A stretch of 64,000 nt of DNA from Lachnospiraceae bacterium 10-1 (lineage in GTDB: Bacteria > Bacillota > Clostridia > Lachnospirales > Lachnospiraceae). Shown piece by piece: positions 1 through 10,008 of the stretch; position 1 is the stretch's first letter; every line of letters begins with the position of its first letter. The notes beneath the pieces are model-generated. The model had not been told where the DNA came from and did no database searches. It was given only the letters and a program-made list of their open reading frames with translations. The position numbers and the translations under genes were made by a program. Location: NCBI GenBank assembly GCA_000403495.2, contig KE159819.1, positions 174,492 to 238,491 on the forward strand. The letters are read 5' to 3'.

Positions 1-1065
1 GATGAGAGCATAAAGGTATTGACACAGCAGGACTGGCCGGGGGATAAGGGAATTATCCGGTACTACTATGATGGCACCCATGAGCCTATGACCTATCTTG
101 GAAGCAGCGGTGAACCTTTAGGGCTTGAGATAGATCTGCTGCTTCTGATTGCACGTGAGCTGGATATGAAGGTGGAGATGACAACATGTGAATTTGCTTC
201 GCTGATAACTGCCCTTGAAACCGGGAAGGCGGATGTGGTCAGCGGAAGTCTTTCCATCACGGAAGAAAGAGCGAAGCGGGTAGATTTTGCAGATACTCAT
301 TATGACTCAGCTATGGTACTTCTGGTGCGTGACTTGGATGGGGCAGTGCAGGAAAAAGGTTTCTGGGCAAATCTTGGGGACAGCTTCCAAAGCACTTTTG
401 TAGTGGAGGGGCGCTGGCGGCTGATTTTGCGGGGGCTTGGCGTCACCATACTGATTTCTGTTTTTTCAGGATTTTTTGGTCTGTGCCTTGGCTTTGGAAT
501 ATGTATGCTGCGCCGGATCAATTGTAAGTCAGTTCAGTGGATCGGGGCGGTCTTTGTTCGTGTGATTCAGGGAACCCCTATTGTAGTCTTTCTGATGATT
601 TTGTATTACGGAATTTTTGGTTCGGTGGATATTTCTGAAATTCTGGTTGCAGTTATTGGATTTTCCATTAATTTCGCGGCCTATTCATCAGAGATGATGC
701 GGACAGGAATAGAAACGGTGGATAAGGGGCAAAGTGAGGCAGCCCTTGCCATGGGTTATACGAAAGGCCAGACATTTTTTAAGATTGTATTGCCCCAGGC
801 GGCCAGGAATTTTATTCCTGTGCTGAAAGGTGAATTTATTTCCATGGTAAAAATGACTTCAGTAGTAGGGTATATTGCTGTACAGGATCTTACCAAGGTA
901 TCCGATATTATACGCTCACGTACCATGGAGGCGTTCTTTCCACTGATAATGACGGCAGTAATTTATTTTATTGTTGCCAATGTGATGACGGCAGCTCTCT
1001 CATTTGCAGAGAGGAAAGTTGCACCGAAGCGGAATAAACGCAGTTTAAAGGGGGTGTGCATGTGA
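1..1065 (+). CDS. Amino-acid ABC transporter, fused substrate-binding/permease protein (5' partial)
   Basis: The frame is open to the left edge of the window, so the N-terminus is missing. The first ~110 visible residues are the end of a family-3 solute-binding domain (TGKADVVSG, then [16 protein letters not shown], typical of glutamine/polar amino acid binders). Residues ~130-340 form a multi-TM permease domain with the EAA loop [12 protein letters not shown] that contacts the ATPase. Fused binding-permease proteins of this kind are known for polar amino-acid importers in Firmicutes. It overlaps the next gene, which encodes the ATPase, by 4 bases (GTGA), so the two are translationally coupled. 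The exact substrate cannot be read from the sequence. Confidence 0.88.
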   Translation, partial: DESIKVLTQQDWPGDKGIIRYYYDGTHEPMTYLGSSGEPLGLEIDLLLLIARELDMKVEMTTCEFASLITALETGKADVVSGSLSITEERAKRVDFADTHYDSAMVLLVRDLDGAVQEKGFWANLGDSFQSTFVVEGRWRLILRGLGVTILISVFSGFFGLCLGFGICMLRRINCKSVQWIGAVFVRVIQGTPIVVFLMILYYGIFGSVDISEILVAVIGFSINFAAYSSEMMRTGIETVDKGQSEAALAMGYTKGQTFFKIVLPQAARNFIPVLKGEFISMVKMTSVVGYIAVQDLTKVSDIIRSRTMEAFFPLIMTAVIYFIVANVMTAALSFAERKVAPKRNKRSLKGVCM

Positions 1066-2207
1066 TAACAGAAAAGCATGAAGCCCGGGACGCTTGTGCC
1101 GGGGAAAATATGAACACGAGCATAATATCTATCCGGCATCTGTGTAAGGAATTTTTGAACGTAACTCCTTTAAAGGATGTAAGCGTGGAGATTAAAAAAG
1201 GAGAGGTAATCTCCATTATAGGTCCGTCAGGCACAGGAAAGTCAACCCTGCTTCGCTGTATTAATCTTCTGGAGACACCTACAAAAGGCGAGATTGTGGT
1301 AGACGGTGTGGTAACAACGGATAAGAAATGTAAGGTAAATCTGGTGAGGCAGAAGATGGGAATGGTATTTCAGTCCTTTAACCTGTTTGCACACAAGACC
1401 ATTATAGAAAATATCATGATGGGGCAGGTCGATCTTCTTAAAAGAAACAGGCAGGAGGCTTATGACAAAGGGATGGAACTGCTGCGTAATATAGGGCTTG
1501 CAGACAAGGCTTTCTCTTATCCGGATGAACTTTCCGGAGGACAGAAGCAGCGTGCGGCTATTGCAAGGACGGTGGCCATGGAGCCGGAAATTATTCTTTT
1601 TGACGAGCCCACTTCCGCCCTGGATCCCACTATGGTGGGGGAAGTTCTTTCGGTTATCCGTGGACTGGCAGGGCAGGGAATGACCATGATGATCGTGACT
1701 CATGAAATGAAGTTTGCCCGGGATGTATCCACCAGGATATTTTATATGGATCAGGGCGAAATCTATGAGGACGGAACGCCGGAACAGATTTTTGAGCACC
1801 CAAAGAGGGAGAGAACCCGGATATTTATCCGGCAGCTTAAGGTACTCCATGTGGAAAAAATCTCACGTGACTTTGATTTCCCGGCCTTTATGACACGTCT
1901 TGAGGAGTTCGGACGTAAACAGCAGTTTTCTCAGAGACAGATTTACGCCATGCAGCTTGTTGTGGAGGAAGTGCTGATGCAAAAACTTCTGCCTGCGGCA
2001 GGGGAAGCGGAGGAAAGAGATCTTTCTCTGGATGTGGAATACAGCGAGCGGGAAAATCTGGCGCAGATGCGGTTTTCCTATAATGGACCTTCTTTTTATC
2101 CTTTTGGGGAGGAAGAAGATTTGTCCGGCAGGATGATAAAAGGAATGTCCAAAGCTATGGAGCATAAGTTTGTGGATGGAATGAATCATTTTATCATAAG
2201 TATATAG
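1062..2207 (+). CDS. Amino-acid ABC transporter ATPase with C-terminal GHKL/RsbW-like domain
   Basis: Residues ~20-260 are a GlnQ-type ATPase: Walker [10 protein letters not shown]-loop FQSFNLF, signature LSGGQKQR, Walker B IILFDEP and the H-loop THEM. About 120 further residues follow. They contain [19 protein letters not shown], the pattern of the first helix of RsbW/SpoIIAB-like ATPase domains, but the usual N-box asparagine is not there, so it may bind a partner rather than act as a kinase. I chose GTG 1062 because AAAGGGG lies 7 bases upstream and it overlaps the permease stop as GTGA; ATG 1110 is a weaker alternative. GlnQ proteins are normally ~240 residues, so the extension is a true fusion. 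A related domain sits in front of both symporters downstream, suggesting a common regulator, possibly the STAS protein encoded next. Confidence 0.85.
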   Translation: MITEKHEARDACAGENMNTSIISIRHLCKEFLNVTPLKDVSVEIKKGEVISIIGPSGTGKSTLLRCINLLETPTKGEIVVDGVVTTDKKCKVNLVRQKMGMVFQSFNLFAHKTIIENIMMGQVDLLKRNRQEAYDKGMELLRNIGLADKAFSYPDELSGGQKQRAAIARTVAMEPEIILFDEPTSALDPTMVGEVLSVIRGLAGQGMTMMIVTHEMKFARDVSTRIFYMDQGEIYEDGTPEQIFEHPKRERTRIFIRQLKVLHVEKISRDFDFPAFMTRLEEFGRKQQFSQRQIYAMQLVVEEVLMQKLLPAAGEAEERDLSLDVEYSERENLAQMRFSYNGPSFYPFGEEEDLSGRMIKGMSKAMEHKFVDGMNHFIISI

Positions 2208-2228
2208 ATTAAGAAAAGAGGTTGAATT

Positions 2229-2531
2229 ATGAAAATTACAAAAACACAAAACGGAAACAGTTTATATCTTGCACTGGAAGGAAGACTGGACACGAATACG
2301 GCACCGGAGCTTGAAGCGTCCATCAAAGGTTCCATTGACGGAGTGGAAGAACTGACTATCAATATGGAGTCTTTGGATTATCTGTCATCAGCAGGGCTGC
2401 GCGTCCTTTTAGGAGCACAGAAAATCATGAATAAACAGGGGAGTATGCGTGTGACACATGTCAATGATACGATTATGGAGATTTTTGAAGTGACCGGGTT
2501 TGCGGATATTCTGACGATTGAAAAGGCATAA
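2229..2531 (+). CDS. STAS-domain anti-sigma-factor antagonist
   Basis: A 100-residue single STAS domain like SpoIIAA/RsbV. The phosphorylatable serine is in LDYLSSAGLRVLL. In the known pathway the unphosphorylated form binds an RsbW/SpoIIAB-type ATPase, a kinase inactivates it, and a PP2C phosphatase reactivates it. Here a PP2C gene is two genes downstream and RsbW-like domains are fused to the neighbouring transporter proteins, so a local partner switch controlling transport is a reasonable inference. No separate sigma factor or free-standing anti-sigma kinase is present in this run of genes. A good RBS (AAGAGG) precedes the ATG. Confidence 0.9.
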   Translation: MKITKTQNGNSLYLALEGRLDTNTAPELEASIKGSIDGVEELTINMESLDYLSSAGLRVLLGAQKIMNKQGSMRVTHVNDTIMEIFEVTGFADILTIEKA

Positions 2532-2537
2532 AGGGAA

Positions 2538-5500
2538 ATGAACGGATTTAATTTATCACAGACTCAGATTGCAATGACGGAACAGGTATGCCCGGGCAGT
2601 GCGCGAAATACAATTTCCCTGAAACTTCACTTGCCGGACCATACTCCCCAGAAGGTAAAAGAGGCGGCAGATATTGTGCTTGACAGTGCGGATATTTTTG
2701 CTGCCTCCCTTAACCGCCGGGATGGGGAGTGGTTCTTTTCTCTGGACGGGAGAAAAATTTCTGAATGCATTATTGAAAAAAAACGGGCTGCGGACCTGGC
2801 GGAAGAATATATGGAAGTCATGGACAGACAGCCTTTTAATATGGAACAGTGTCTGTATCGGGCGGAAGTCATTCCTCTTTCAGGAGGAGGGGTTTTTTTG
2901 TATGTGCGTTTCCATCATGTGATTATTGATGGTTATGGCATGAGCCTGTTTGTGCAGAAAGTATTGGATGTGCTTGCCGGGAAAAAGATTATCCGGTCGG
3001 TATTTTTTTCGGAGAACAAACCGATTCGGGAGGAGGCCGGGTTCTGGCAGTCTTATTTTGCCGGCGCAGAATTTGAGAGCGCAGTATTTCCACAGAAAGT
3101 GGATGGAAACAGAGTGGGGAATTTCCGGATCAGTGTACCGGAAAAATTGATGAGAGAAGTAGAAACATTTGGGGAGAGAGAGAAGATTTCAATCCCTTAT
3201 ATTTTTTCAGCAGCTTATGCACTTTATCTGGCTAGAGCCACAGGCAAAAAGGATGCAGTGTTTTTAATGCCCCGTTTAAACCGGACATTGGGGCAGATGG
3301 GCACGCTGGGCTGTTACACACTGCTTGTTCCGGTGAGAGTGCAGGTGGAAGGGGCGGAGACCTTTGCAGACCTTTGCCGGGAGGTAAAAAGAGCCTCAAG
3401 AGAGGCATCGGCCCACAAGGAATGTGGATTTGATAAGATTCTTTCCGCTTTGCGTGATGAAAATATGATAGGGGAATCCCTGTCTGAATATGTGTTTAAT
3501 TATTATCGTTATTCCTTTAGCGGAGATTTTCATTACAGTGTCCGGTTCAGCGTGGCCGGGGATATGTCAAACCATATGACTTTTAATTTATTCCCCAATG
3601 AAAAAGGCGGACTGGATTTACAGGCGGATTATCAGGAAAGTATTTATACAAAGGAAAAAGCCGGATATTTTTGTGATGCCATTTTGACAATTGCAGCAGA
3701 GGGAGCAGCCGGGCAGAATGCTTCCAATTCCACAAGTGCAGGTAACACCACGTCCCCAAAGCTTTCTTACATAAAAACATTGGGAAAAATGGAATGCGGA
3801 AAACTCACATTGATGAGGGGAAAAACATTTCCTATTGGAAAGGAGCTTACGATTCCTTCCCTGTTTTTGAATGCGGTTGAGAAGTATAAAGAGGCTCCTG
3901 CCCTGTATGCAGGAGAGCATACCTTTACATTCGGGCAGCTTGATGACATCAGCAGCCGGATTGCCTGCGGGCTTCGGCGGCTTGGGGTAAAAAGCGGCGA
4001 CAGTATTGCCTTTATGTTAAAGCGGGATTACCGTCTGATTCCTACAATTCTTGGCATATCAAAAGCAGGAGCGGCTTTTATACCAATAGATCCTGCTTAT
4101 CCTGCGGAAAGAATTTCCTATATTATAGAACACTGCCGACCTTCGAAAACCGGCTCATTAGTGGAAAACCGCAGGACGACCTGGCTGATTTCTTCTAAGA
4201 ATGTAGAAATTGCAGATAAATATGATTACATAGAAGTTGATACTCTTTTATCCCAAGAGGCGGAGCCTTGCCTTTTACCGGAAATCGGGCAGGATGATCT
4301 TGCCTATATGATTTTTACGTCAGGCACTACAGGACGCCCTAAAGGGGTAATGCTTTCCCATAAGGGTATTGCCAATATTGTGCATCCGGATAACAATCCT
4401 TTTAACCGGGATATTACCAGGAACTGTCGTGGGATTGTGGCTATTGGATCTATCTGCTTTGATATTTCCCTGTTTGAAATTTTTGTGCCTTTGATGAATG
4501 GTCTGTTTGTGGAACTGGGCAATGAGAAATCCATGATGGATGCAGGAGAACTGGCGGCCCATATTCTGCGCCATGAGGCGGATATTCTTCACTGTACGCC
4601 TTCGAGGATTACAGCTTACCTGGCAAATGAATCCTTTCAGAAAGCGCTTGGCAGCGTGAAAGCTGTCCTTGCGGCAGGGGAAGTTCTGCAGGGAAGCCTT
4701 GTGAAACGACTGGAAGACACCTACAAGATACGTATATACAATGGCTACGGCCCAACGGAGACGACCATCGGAGCTACTATCACCCAGGCAGGAGATTCGG
4801 TTTCTATCGGTACGCCTATTGCAAACATGGGCGTCATCCTCTTAAACGGGGAGAGAAATCCGGTACCCTTCGGAGCTGTGGGAGAAATCTGCATATACGG
4901 AAACGGTGTGGGCATGGGTTACAAAGACAGACCGGAGGAAACGGAGGCAAAATATATCAACTGGAAGGGGCTGCGGCTGTACCGGAGCGGAGATCTGGGA
5001 TATTTTTCAAATGATGGAAGGCTTATGTACTGCGGCAGAAACGACAGGCAGGTGAAACTGCGGGGACTGCGCATCGAACTATCGGAGATTGAAAATGTTA
5101 TGGGAGAATATCCCGGTGTGGCGGCGTGCTGCTGTATGATACGAAAAATCGAAAAGGCCGATCATCTGGCAGGTTTTTATACAGTATTATCCAAAGGAGA
5201 CGTGGACGAGGAAGGATTAAAGGCTCATATGAAGGCAAGACTCACCTCTTACATGGTGCCTGATGTGTTAAAGAAACTTGACGCTATGCCCCAGACGCCC
5301 AACGGCAAGACCGATTTAAAGGCGCTTGCAGCAGAACCGGTGGAATATGTGCGTGCCTATAAACAACCAGAGACAGAGAAAGAAAAACTGATTTGCGGCG
5401 TTTTTGAGGAAGTGCTGTCTATAGAGCAGGTCGGCCTTAATGATAACTTTTTTGAGCTGGGCGGCGATTCTTTGAATGCGGTTACTGCAATACTTAAAAT

Positions 5501-6794
5501 AGAAGAAAAGCTGGGACTTTCGGAAAACCAGTTGGAATTTGGGGACTTATATCAGTTTCCAACACCTGCTCTTTTGCTGGAACGGATTTTTAAAAAGGCA
5601 GATGATGCAGATGACACAGGATATGACATTAAGTCCCTGAATTACAGCGGATTTGCAGAATATCTTGCTTGTCATACGAAGAATAAGATAAAAAATAAAC
5701 CCCTTGGAAATGTGCTTCTGACGGGAGTGACAGGGTATCTTGGCATACATATTTTGGTGGATCTGCTTAGAAATCAAAATTTATGTGACAAAATTGTATG
5801 CCTTTCAAGGCCCAGGAAAACCCTTACGGCCTTAAAACGGGTGAAGTCTTCTTTGTTTTATTATGCGGAGGAGGATTTCTCCGAAGATTATGGTAAGAAG
5901 TGGCTGGTGGTGGAAGGAGATATTACGAATCCGGATATTTTTGCACAGGAATGCCCGGTACCCATTGACACTATCATAAACTCCGCCGCCAATGTATCCC
6001 ATTTTTCTTATGGGGACAATCTGGAAAAGATCAATACGGAGGGCGTTAAAAATCTGATACGTTTTGCCAGAAGGGAACGTGCAATGCTATGCCAGATTTC
6101 AACAATCAGTGTTGCTGGCATGACCGCAGGGATGGCGGAAAAGGACAGCTTTAGCGAGTCGGATTTTTATATCGGACAGGAAATACATAATAAATATATT
6201 TACTCTAAATATATGGCGGAATATGAAATGCTGCGGGCGGCAGTGGAGAATGGGCTGAAAATTAAGATCATACGCATTGGAAACCTTCAGGGGCGTATCT
6301 GCGACGGGGAATTTCAGATGAATCTTCATTCTAATGCTTTTGCGCGCCAGTTTTCTTCTTATATAAAAATAGGTGCGGTACCTAAATCTGTCTATGAGGG
6401 AAGTGTCAATTTTTCACCTGTGGATGAGACGGCTCACAATATTGTTATACTGACAGCTACGGAAGAGGATACGGCAATTTTCCATGTATATCCGCCTACG
6501 GAACTGAAATTTGCAGATTTGTTTCAGGGAGCCGGTAAGCTGGGGTATTCCATTGACGTACTGCCTGACGAAAAATTTTTTTCACTGATGCAGGAACGGA
6601 AACGGACGGAGGAAGGCCGGGAACAACTGCAGGGGCTTATGACAAATGAACTTTCTAAAGGGCGTCAGGATATTCCAGTGTTACAGGATGCTACCAACCA
6701 ATATTTAGAGGATTTAAAGTCTGGCTGGAGTGCCATTACCGAAGCGTATTTAGACAAATATCTGTCCGCCTTAAGCGGGATGGATTTATTTTAG
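2538..6794 (+). CDS. Non-ribosomal peptide synthetase, C-A-T-R (reductase-terminated)
   Basis: Domain order over 1418 residues: condensation (HHVIIDG near residue 125, catalytic HHxxxDG intact); adenylation (~430-930; A3 TSGTTGRPKG near 594, A4 FDIS near 640 with the Asp that binds an alpha-amino group, A10 NGKTDLK near 921); peptidyl carrier (GGDSL near 974, the Ser for phosphopantetheine); NAD(P)-dependent thioester reductase (GVTGYLG near 1062, Y-x3-K in YIYSK). One module with a starter condensation domain and a reductase would be expected to make an N-acyl amino aldehyde or alcohol. Peptide aldehydes from gut clostridial NRPSs are known protease inhibitors. No phosphopantetheinyl transferase is seen nearby. 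It begins 6 bases after the STAS gene and lies inside the signalling/transport operon, which is unusual. Confidence 0.93.
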   Translation: MNGFNLSQTQIAMTEQVCPGSARNTISLKLHLPDHTPQKVKEAADIVLDSADIFAASLNRRDGEWFFSLDGRKISECIIEKKRAADLAEEYMEVMDRQPFNMEQCLYRAEVIPLSGGGVFLYVRFHHVIIDGYGMSLFVQKVLDVLAGKKIIRSVFFSENKPIREEAGFWQSYFAGAEFESAVFPQKVDGNRVGNFRISVPEKLMREVETFGEREKISIPYIFSAAYALYLARATGKKDAVFLMPRLNRTLGQMGTLGCYTLLVPVRVQVEGAETFADLCREVKRASREASAHKECGFDKILSALRDENMIGESLSEYVFNYYRYSFSGDFHYSVRFSVAGDMSNHMTFNLFPNEKGGLDLQADYQESIYTKEKAGYFCDAILTIAAEGAAGQNASNSTSAGNTTSPKLSYIKTLGKMECGKLTLMRGKTFPIGKELTIPSLFLNAVEKYKEAPALYAGEHTFTFGQLDDISSRIACGLRRLGVKSGDSIAFMLKRDYRLIPTILGISKAGAAFIPIDPAYPAERISYIIEHCRPSKTGSLVENRRTTWLISSKNVEIADKYDYIEVDTLLSQEAEPCLLPEIGQDDLAYMIFTSGTTGRPKGVMLSHKGIANIVHPDNNPFNRDITRNCRGIVAIGSICFDISLFEIFVPLMNGLFVELGNEKSMMDAGELAAHILRHEADILHCTPSRITAYLANESFQKALGSVKAVLAAGEVLQGSLVKRLEDTYKIRIYNGYGPTETTIGATITQAGDSVSIGTPIANMGVILLNGERNPVPFGAVGEICIYGNGVGMGYKDRPEETEAKYINWKGLRLYRSGDLGYFSNDGRLMYCGRNDRQVKLRGLRIELSEIENVMGEYPGVAACCCMIRKIEKADHLAGFYTVLSKGDVDEEGLKAHMKARLTSYMVPDVLKKLDAMPQTPNGKTDLKALAAEPVEYVRAYKQPETEKEKLICGVFEEVLSIEQVGLNDNFFELGGDSLNAVTAILKIEEKLGLSENQLEFGDLYQFPTPALLLERIFKKADDADDTGYDIKSLNYSGFAEYLACHTKNKIKNKPLGNVLLTGVTGYLGIHILVDLLRNQNLCDKIVCLSRPRKTLTALKRVKSSLFYYAEEDFSEDYGKKWLVVEGDITNPDIFAQECPVPIDTIINSAANVSHFSYGDNLEKINTEGVKNLIRFARRERAMLCQISTISVAGMTAGMAEKDSFSESDFYIGQEIHNKYIYSKYMAEYEMLRAAVENGLKIKIIRIGNLQGRICDGEFQMNLHSNAFARQFSSYIKIGAVPKSVYEGSVNFSPVDETAHNIVILTATEEDTAIFHVYPPTELKFADLFQGAGKLGYSIDVLPDEKFFSLMQERKRTEEGREQLQGLMTNELSKGRQDIPVLQDATNQYLEDLKSGWSAITEAYLDKYLSALSGMDLF

Positions 6795-6811
6795 AAGGAG
6801 AGAGATGTTAA

Positions 6812-8251
6812 ATGGTATCAATTGCACTTTGGAGTTTTGCAGTTTTTATGGCATCGGTTTTTGCCGGGCTGCTGACGGGGATTACACTTACCCCCAAATA
6901 TAAAGGGACGATAAGGGCCATTTTCTGGACCATCGGGGCCATCTTGGGATATAGCATGGCGTTTGTGAGTTATTCTGTTAATCTGTACAATGACGCGGTG
7001 GGGATTCTGGGGCTTTCTGCTCTTGTGTGTATTGTGCCGCAGTTTTTATATAAGGACAGCTGGTCTACCAAACTTACAATTTCATTGATGGCCTGTCTGA
7101 TTGCCAATGTGAGTACATTTATGTTCTGCGGAACCACGGATACCCTTCTTGGACCGGCTCTTGGATTGATTAAAGAAAGCCCTTATGATACGCCGAATCT
7201 GATTTTTTTTATAGGGATTAAACTTTTTGTTTATGCAATTCTTTCAGTTTTGTATGCACGTTTTCTGAAAAAGACCATACACCGTACCATTGAGGCGGTA
7301 GGAGGCAAAATGATGGTGTTCCTCCCTGCACTGTTTATCTCGGTGATAGGTTTTTACTTCATTAATCTTGTGTCAAACGGTGTGGGGATTTATCCCGATA
7401 ACCCCTGGTTCTTTTTGTTGTATATTACAGTGTGTCTGATATTTGTGGTTGAATTTTGGATGATCTTTTATTCCATCAACCAGAGCGCAAAGACCATAAA
7501 AACAGCAGCGGAACTGAACGTGGCCACCAATATCCAGAAGTCTATGCTTCCCTGCATTTTTCCGGCTTTCCCGGAAAGAGAAGAATTTGACGTGTTTGCG
7601 CTTATGGAGCCTGCAAGGGAAGTAGGCGGCGACTTTTATGATTTTTTTATGGTAGATGAACGCCACCTGGCTATTGTGGCAGCAGATGTATCCGGAAAAG
7701 GCGTTCCGGCAGCGCTGTTCATGGTTATAGGAAAGACACTGATTAAGGATCATACCCAGCCGGGCAGGGATTTGGGTGAAGTGTTTACAGAGGTAAATGA
7801 TCTTTTGTGCGAATCCAACAGCGAGGGAATGTTCATTACCGCTTTTGAGGGGGTATTGGATCTTGTAACAGGAGAGTTCCGGTTTGTAAATGCGGGGCAT
7901 GAGATTCCTTTTATCTGTAAAAAGAGCGGGGGATTTGAACCATATAAGATACGGGCGGGATTTGTTCTTGCAGGCATGGAGGGGATACAGTACAAATGCG
8001 GCTCCATGCAGCTTGAAGTGGGAGATAAATTCTTTCAGTACACAGACGGGGTGACGGAGGCTACCAACAAGGATAACGAATTATATGGCATGGAGCGGCT
8101 TGAAAAAGTGCTTTGTGCGAATACAGAGCTGCCGCCATCGGAACTGCTTCCTGCTGTGAAGGCGGATATTGACGCATTTGTAGGCGGAGCGGAACAGTTT
8201 GATGACATTACCATGCTTTGTTTTGAGTACAGGAAGCAGATGCAGGGATAA
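6812..8251 (+). CDS. Membrane-anchored SpoIIE/RsbU-type PP2C phosphatase
   Basis: The N-terminal ~235 residues hold about seven hydrophobic segments. Residues ~245-479 are a PP2C-type serine phosphatase of the SpoIIE family, with REVGGDFYDF near 268, ADVSGKG and the closing QFDDITML. Phosphatases of this family dephosphorylate STAS antagonists, and a STAS protein is encoded 4 kb upstream in the same direction. The membrane part is likely to sense a signal or anchor the protein by the transporters. AAGGAG lies 12 bases before the chosen ATG; an earlier ATG at 6804 is out of frame. It follows the NRPS with a 17-base gap, so it is probably in the same transcript. Confidence 0.9.
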   Translation: MVSIALWSFAVFMASVFAGLLTGITLTPKYKGTIRAIFWTIGAILGYSMAFVSYSVNLYNDAVGILGLSALVCIVPQFLYKDSWSTKLTISLMACLIANVSTFMFCGTTDTLLGPALGLIKESPYDTPNLIFFIGIKLFVYAILSVLYARFLKKTIHRTIEAVGGKMMVFLPALFISVIGFYFINLVSNGVGIYPDNPWFFLLYITVCLIFVVEFWMIFYSINQSAKTIKTAAELNVATNIQKSMLPCIFPAFPEREEFDVFALMEPAREVGGDFYDFFMVDERHLAIVAADVSGKGVPAALFMVIGKTLIKDHTQPGRDLGEVFTEVNDLLCESNSEGMFITAFEGVLDLVTGEFRFVNAGHEIPFICKKSGGFEPYKIRAGFVLAGMEGIQYKCGSMQLEVGDKFFQYTDGVTEATNKDNELYGMERLEKVLCANTELPPSELLPAVKADIDAFVGGAEQFDDITMLCFEYRKQMQG

Positions 8252-8308
8252 AACAGTATACAGACTGTTTCTTTAGAAAATACCGAAACTGAAAATAGAG
8301 AAAAAATT

Positions 8309-9901
8309 ATGGAAAAGATGAAATTAAGTAATGAAAATATTGCGCAGGCAAGCAGCCTTGCAGAAAAGACCTTTGGAGAATGGGGCGTTGATGCCAGAAA
8401 TATTCTCCAAATCCGGCTTGCAGTGGAGGAAACGCTGTTAAAGTACCAGGAGGCTTTCGGCGCGGAGGCAGTATTTGCACAAAAATATATCAAACGTCTT
8501 AATCGTATCCGTCTGGAACTTTTTCTGCCAGGGGAAAGGGTTGATCCCTTTGATACAGGGGAGGAAGAACAGAGCCAGGTACTGCGGGGACTGCTTGCCA
8601 ATATGGGGGTTGCACCCACGTGGCAGTACAAAAATGGAGAGAATCTTATTTTATTTACGCCCAAAAAGAAGAAACCTTCTCAGATGGCTTCGCTGGCGCT
8701 GTCCGTAATACTGGCTCTTTTGTGCGGCGGTATGTTTAGTTTCCTGCCGGAGAGTGTCAGGACTTTTCTTGCAAATGAGATTATCAGCCCGGTATTTAAC
8801 CGCTTTATGGGACTTTTATCAGCCATTGCAGGACCTATGGTGTTTCTTTCAATTGTATGGGGAATATACAGCATTGGGGATATGGCAGCTATGGGCAGAA
8901 TCGGAAAAAGGATGATCGGACGTTTTATGATGATGACGATTCTTCTGACACTGCCCGCATGTGCGTTGGCTATGCCGTTTTTTTCCCTTAAAACCGGAGA
9001 CGGGGGACGGTTTGATTTTTCCGAATTGTTTCAAATGGTTCTGGATATTGTACCAGGCAACTTTTTTACGCCCTTTGCAGAAGGGAATCCTATGCAGATT
9101 ATTTTTGTGGCAGTTTTAATTGGAATGGCAATGCTGATTCTGGGAAACAAAGCTACGATTGCCGCAGCCTTTGTGGAACAGTCCAATTATATTATACAGC
9201 TGATTATGGAGGCAGTCAGTTCTTTTGTTCCCGTGTTTGTGTTCGGCAGTATTTTAAATATGATACTGGGTAACAACTTTTCGGTATTTCTTCCTGCCTA
9301 TAAGCTGGTTCTGGTAATGCTTATGGGGGATGGTGTTCTTCTGGCAGTGTATCTTGTGCTGGTATGCACAAGGAGGAAGGTGCAGCCCCGGGTATTGCTG
9401 AAAAAAATGATGCCCACTTTTCTGATTGCATTAACCACGGCATCTTCTTCCGCTGCATTTGGGGTGAATATGGAGTGCTGTGAAAAAGATCTTGGGATTG
9501 ACAAAAGGATAGTTAATTTTGGTATTCCTTTAGGGCAGGTTATCTTTATGCCGGGGGTTTCTGTTATGTTTCTGGCGGTGGGATTTTGTATGGCTGAAAT
9601 CTATGGCGTGACGGTTTCCCCGGCGTGGCTGGCTACGGCCTGTCTCATTGCTATTGTGCTTGCGGTGGCGGCACCTCCTATTCCCGGCGGTGCGCTGACC
9701 TGTTATACGATTTTGTTTGTCCAGCTTAAGATTCCCATGGAGGCTGTAGCAGTCACCATTGCCCTCAATGTAATACTGGAATTTATTGCTACGGCGGTGA
9801 ATTTGTTCTGTCTGCAGGCGGAACTTGTGGAACTGGCTGCCGGTCTTGATATGCTGGATGTGAGAAAATTGAGAGAGAAGAAAAATGTATTAAATAGCTG
9901 A
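8309..9901 (+). CDS. Dicarboxylate/amino-acid:cation symporter with N-terminal GHKL-like domain
   Basis: Residues 1-~115 are soluble and contain ILQIRLAVEETLLKYQ, matching the helix that carries the N-box in RsbW-like ATPases, but the N-box Asn is absent. From ~125 on it is a DAACS (SDF, GltP-type) symporter with about eight TM segments, the serine-rich loop TTASSSAAFG and PPIPGGAL in the substrate-binding region. Members are normally ~400-430 residues, so the N-terminal ~115 residues are an addition. The start could be ATG 8309 or ATG 8318. It is paralogous along its whole length to the gene at 10,487. Likely substrate: glutamate, aspartate, serine/threonine or C4-dicarboxylates; the sequence does not decide. 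Confidence 0.88.
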   Translation: MEKMKLSNENIAQASSLAEKTFGEWGVDARNILQIRLAVEETLLKYQEAFGAEAVFAQKYIKRLNRIRLELFLPGERVDPFDTGEEEQSQVLRGLLANMGVAPTWQYKNGENLILFTPKKKKPSQMASLALSVILALLCGGMFSFLPESVRTFLANEIISPVFNRFMGLLSAIAGPMVFLSIVWGIYSIGDMAAMGRIGKRMIGRFMMMTILLTLPACALAMPFFSLKTGDGGRFDFSELFQMVLDIVPGNFFTPFAEGNPMQIIFVAVLIGMAMLILGNKATIAAAFVEQSNYIIQLIMEAVSSFVPVFVFGSILNMILGNNFSVFLPAYKLVLVMLMGDGVLLAVYLVLVCTRRKVQPRVLLKKMMPTFLIALTTASSSAAFGVNMECCEKDLGIDKRIVNFGIPLGQVIFMPGVSVMFLAVGFCMAEIYGVTVSPAWLATACLIAIVLAVAAPPIPGGALTCYTILFVQLKIPMEAVAVTIALNVILEFIATAVNLFCLQAELVELAAGLDMLDVRKLREKKNVLNS

Positions 9902-9935
9902 AAAACTGAACTGTCAGCAGAAGAAAGGGCGGAGG

Positions 9936-9960
9936 AAGGTTGAAAGAAACTTTCAACCTT
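9936..9960. other. Perfect 11-bp hairpin between symporter and regulator genes
   Basis: AAGGTTGAAAG (9936-9946) is repeated inverted after three A's (9950-9960). No T-run follows, so it is not a classical terminator. A second small hairpin (CTTGGG-AGGAG-CCCAAG) lies just downstream, exposing AGGAG in its loop ahead of the next gene. It could act as an mRNA processing or attenuation element. Confidence 0.55.
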
Positions 9961-10008
9961 ACGTATTTGGGCCTATTCCCACTTGGGAGGAGCCCAAGCG
10001 GGAAAGGT

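Noticed and set aside
1242..1850. Long minus-strand ORF opposite the ABC ATPase
   Set aside because: Lies wholly opposite a gene with all ABC motifs; composition (His, Tyr, Leu, Ser) is that of an antisense shadow.
9940..10008. Extended N-terminus of the cNMP-domain protein from TTG 9940
   Set aside because: The TTG lies inside a perfect hairpin and the extra 23 residues do not fit the domain; ATG 10,009 or 10,021 is preferred.
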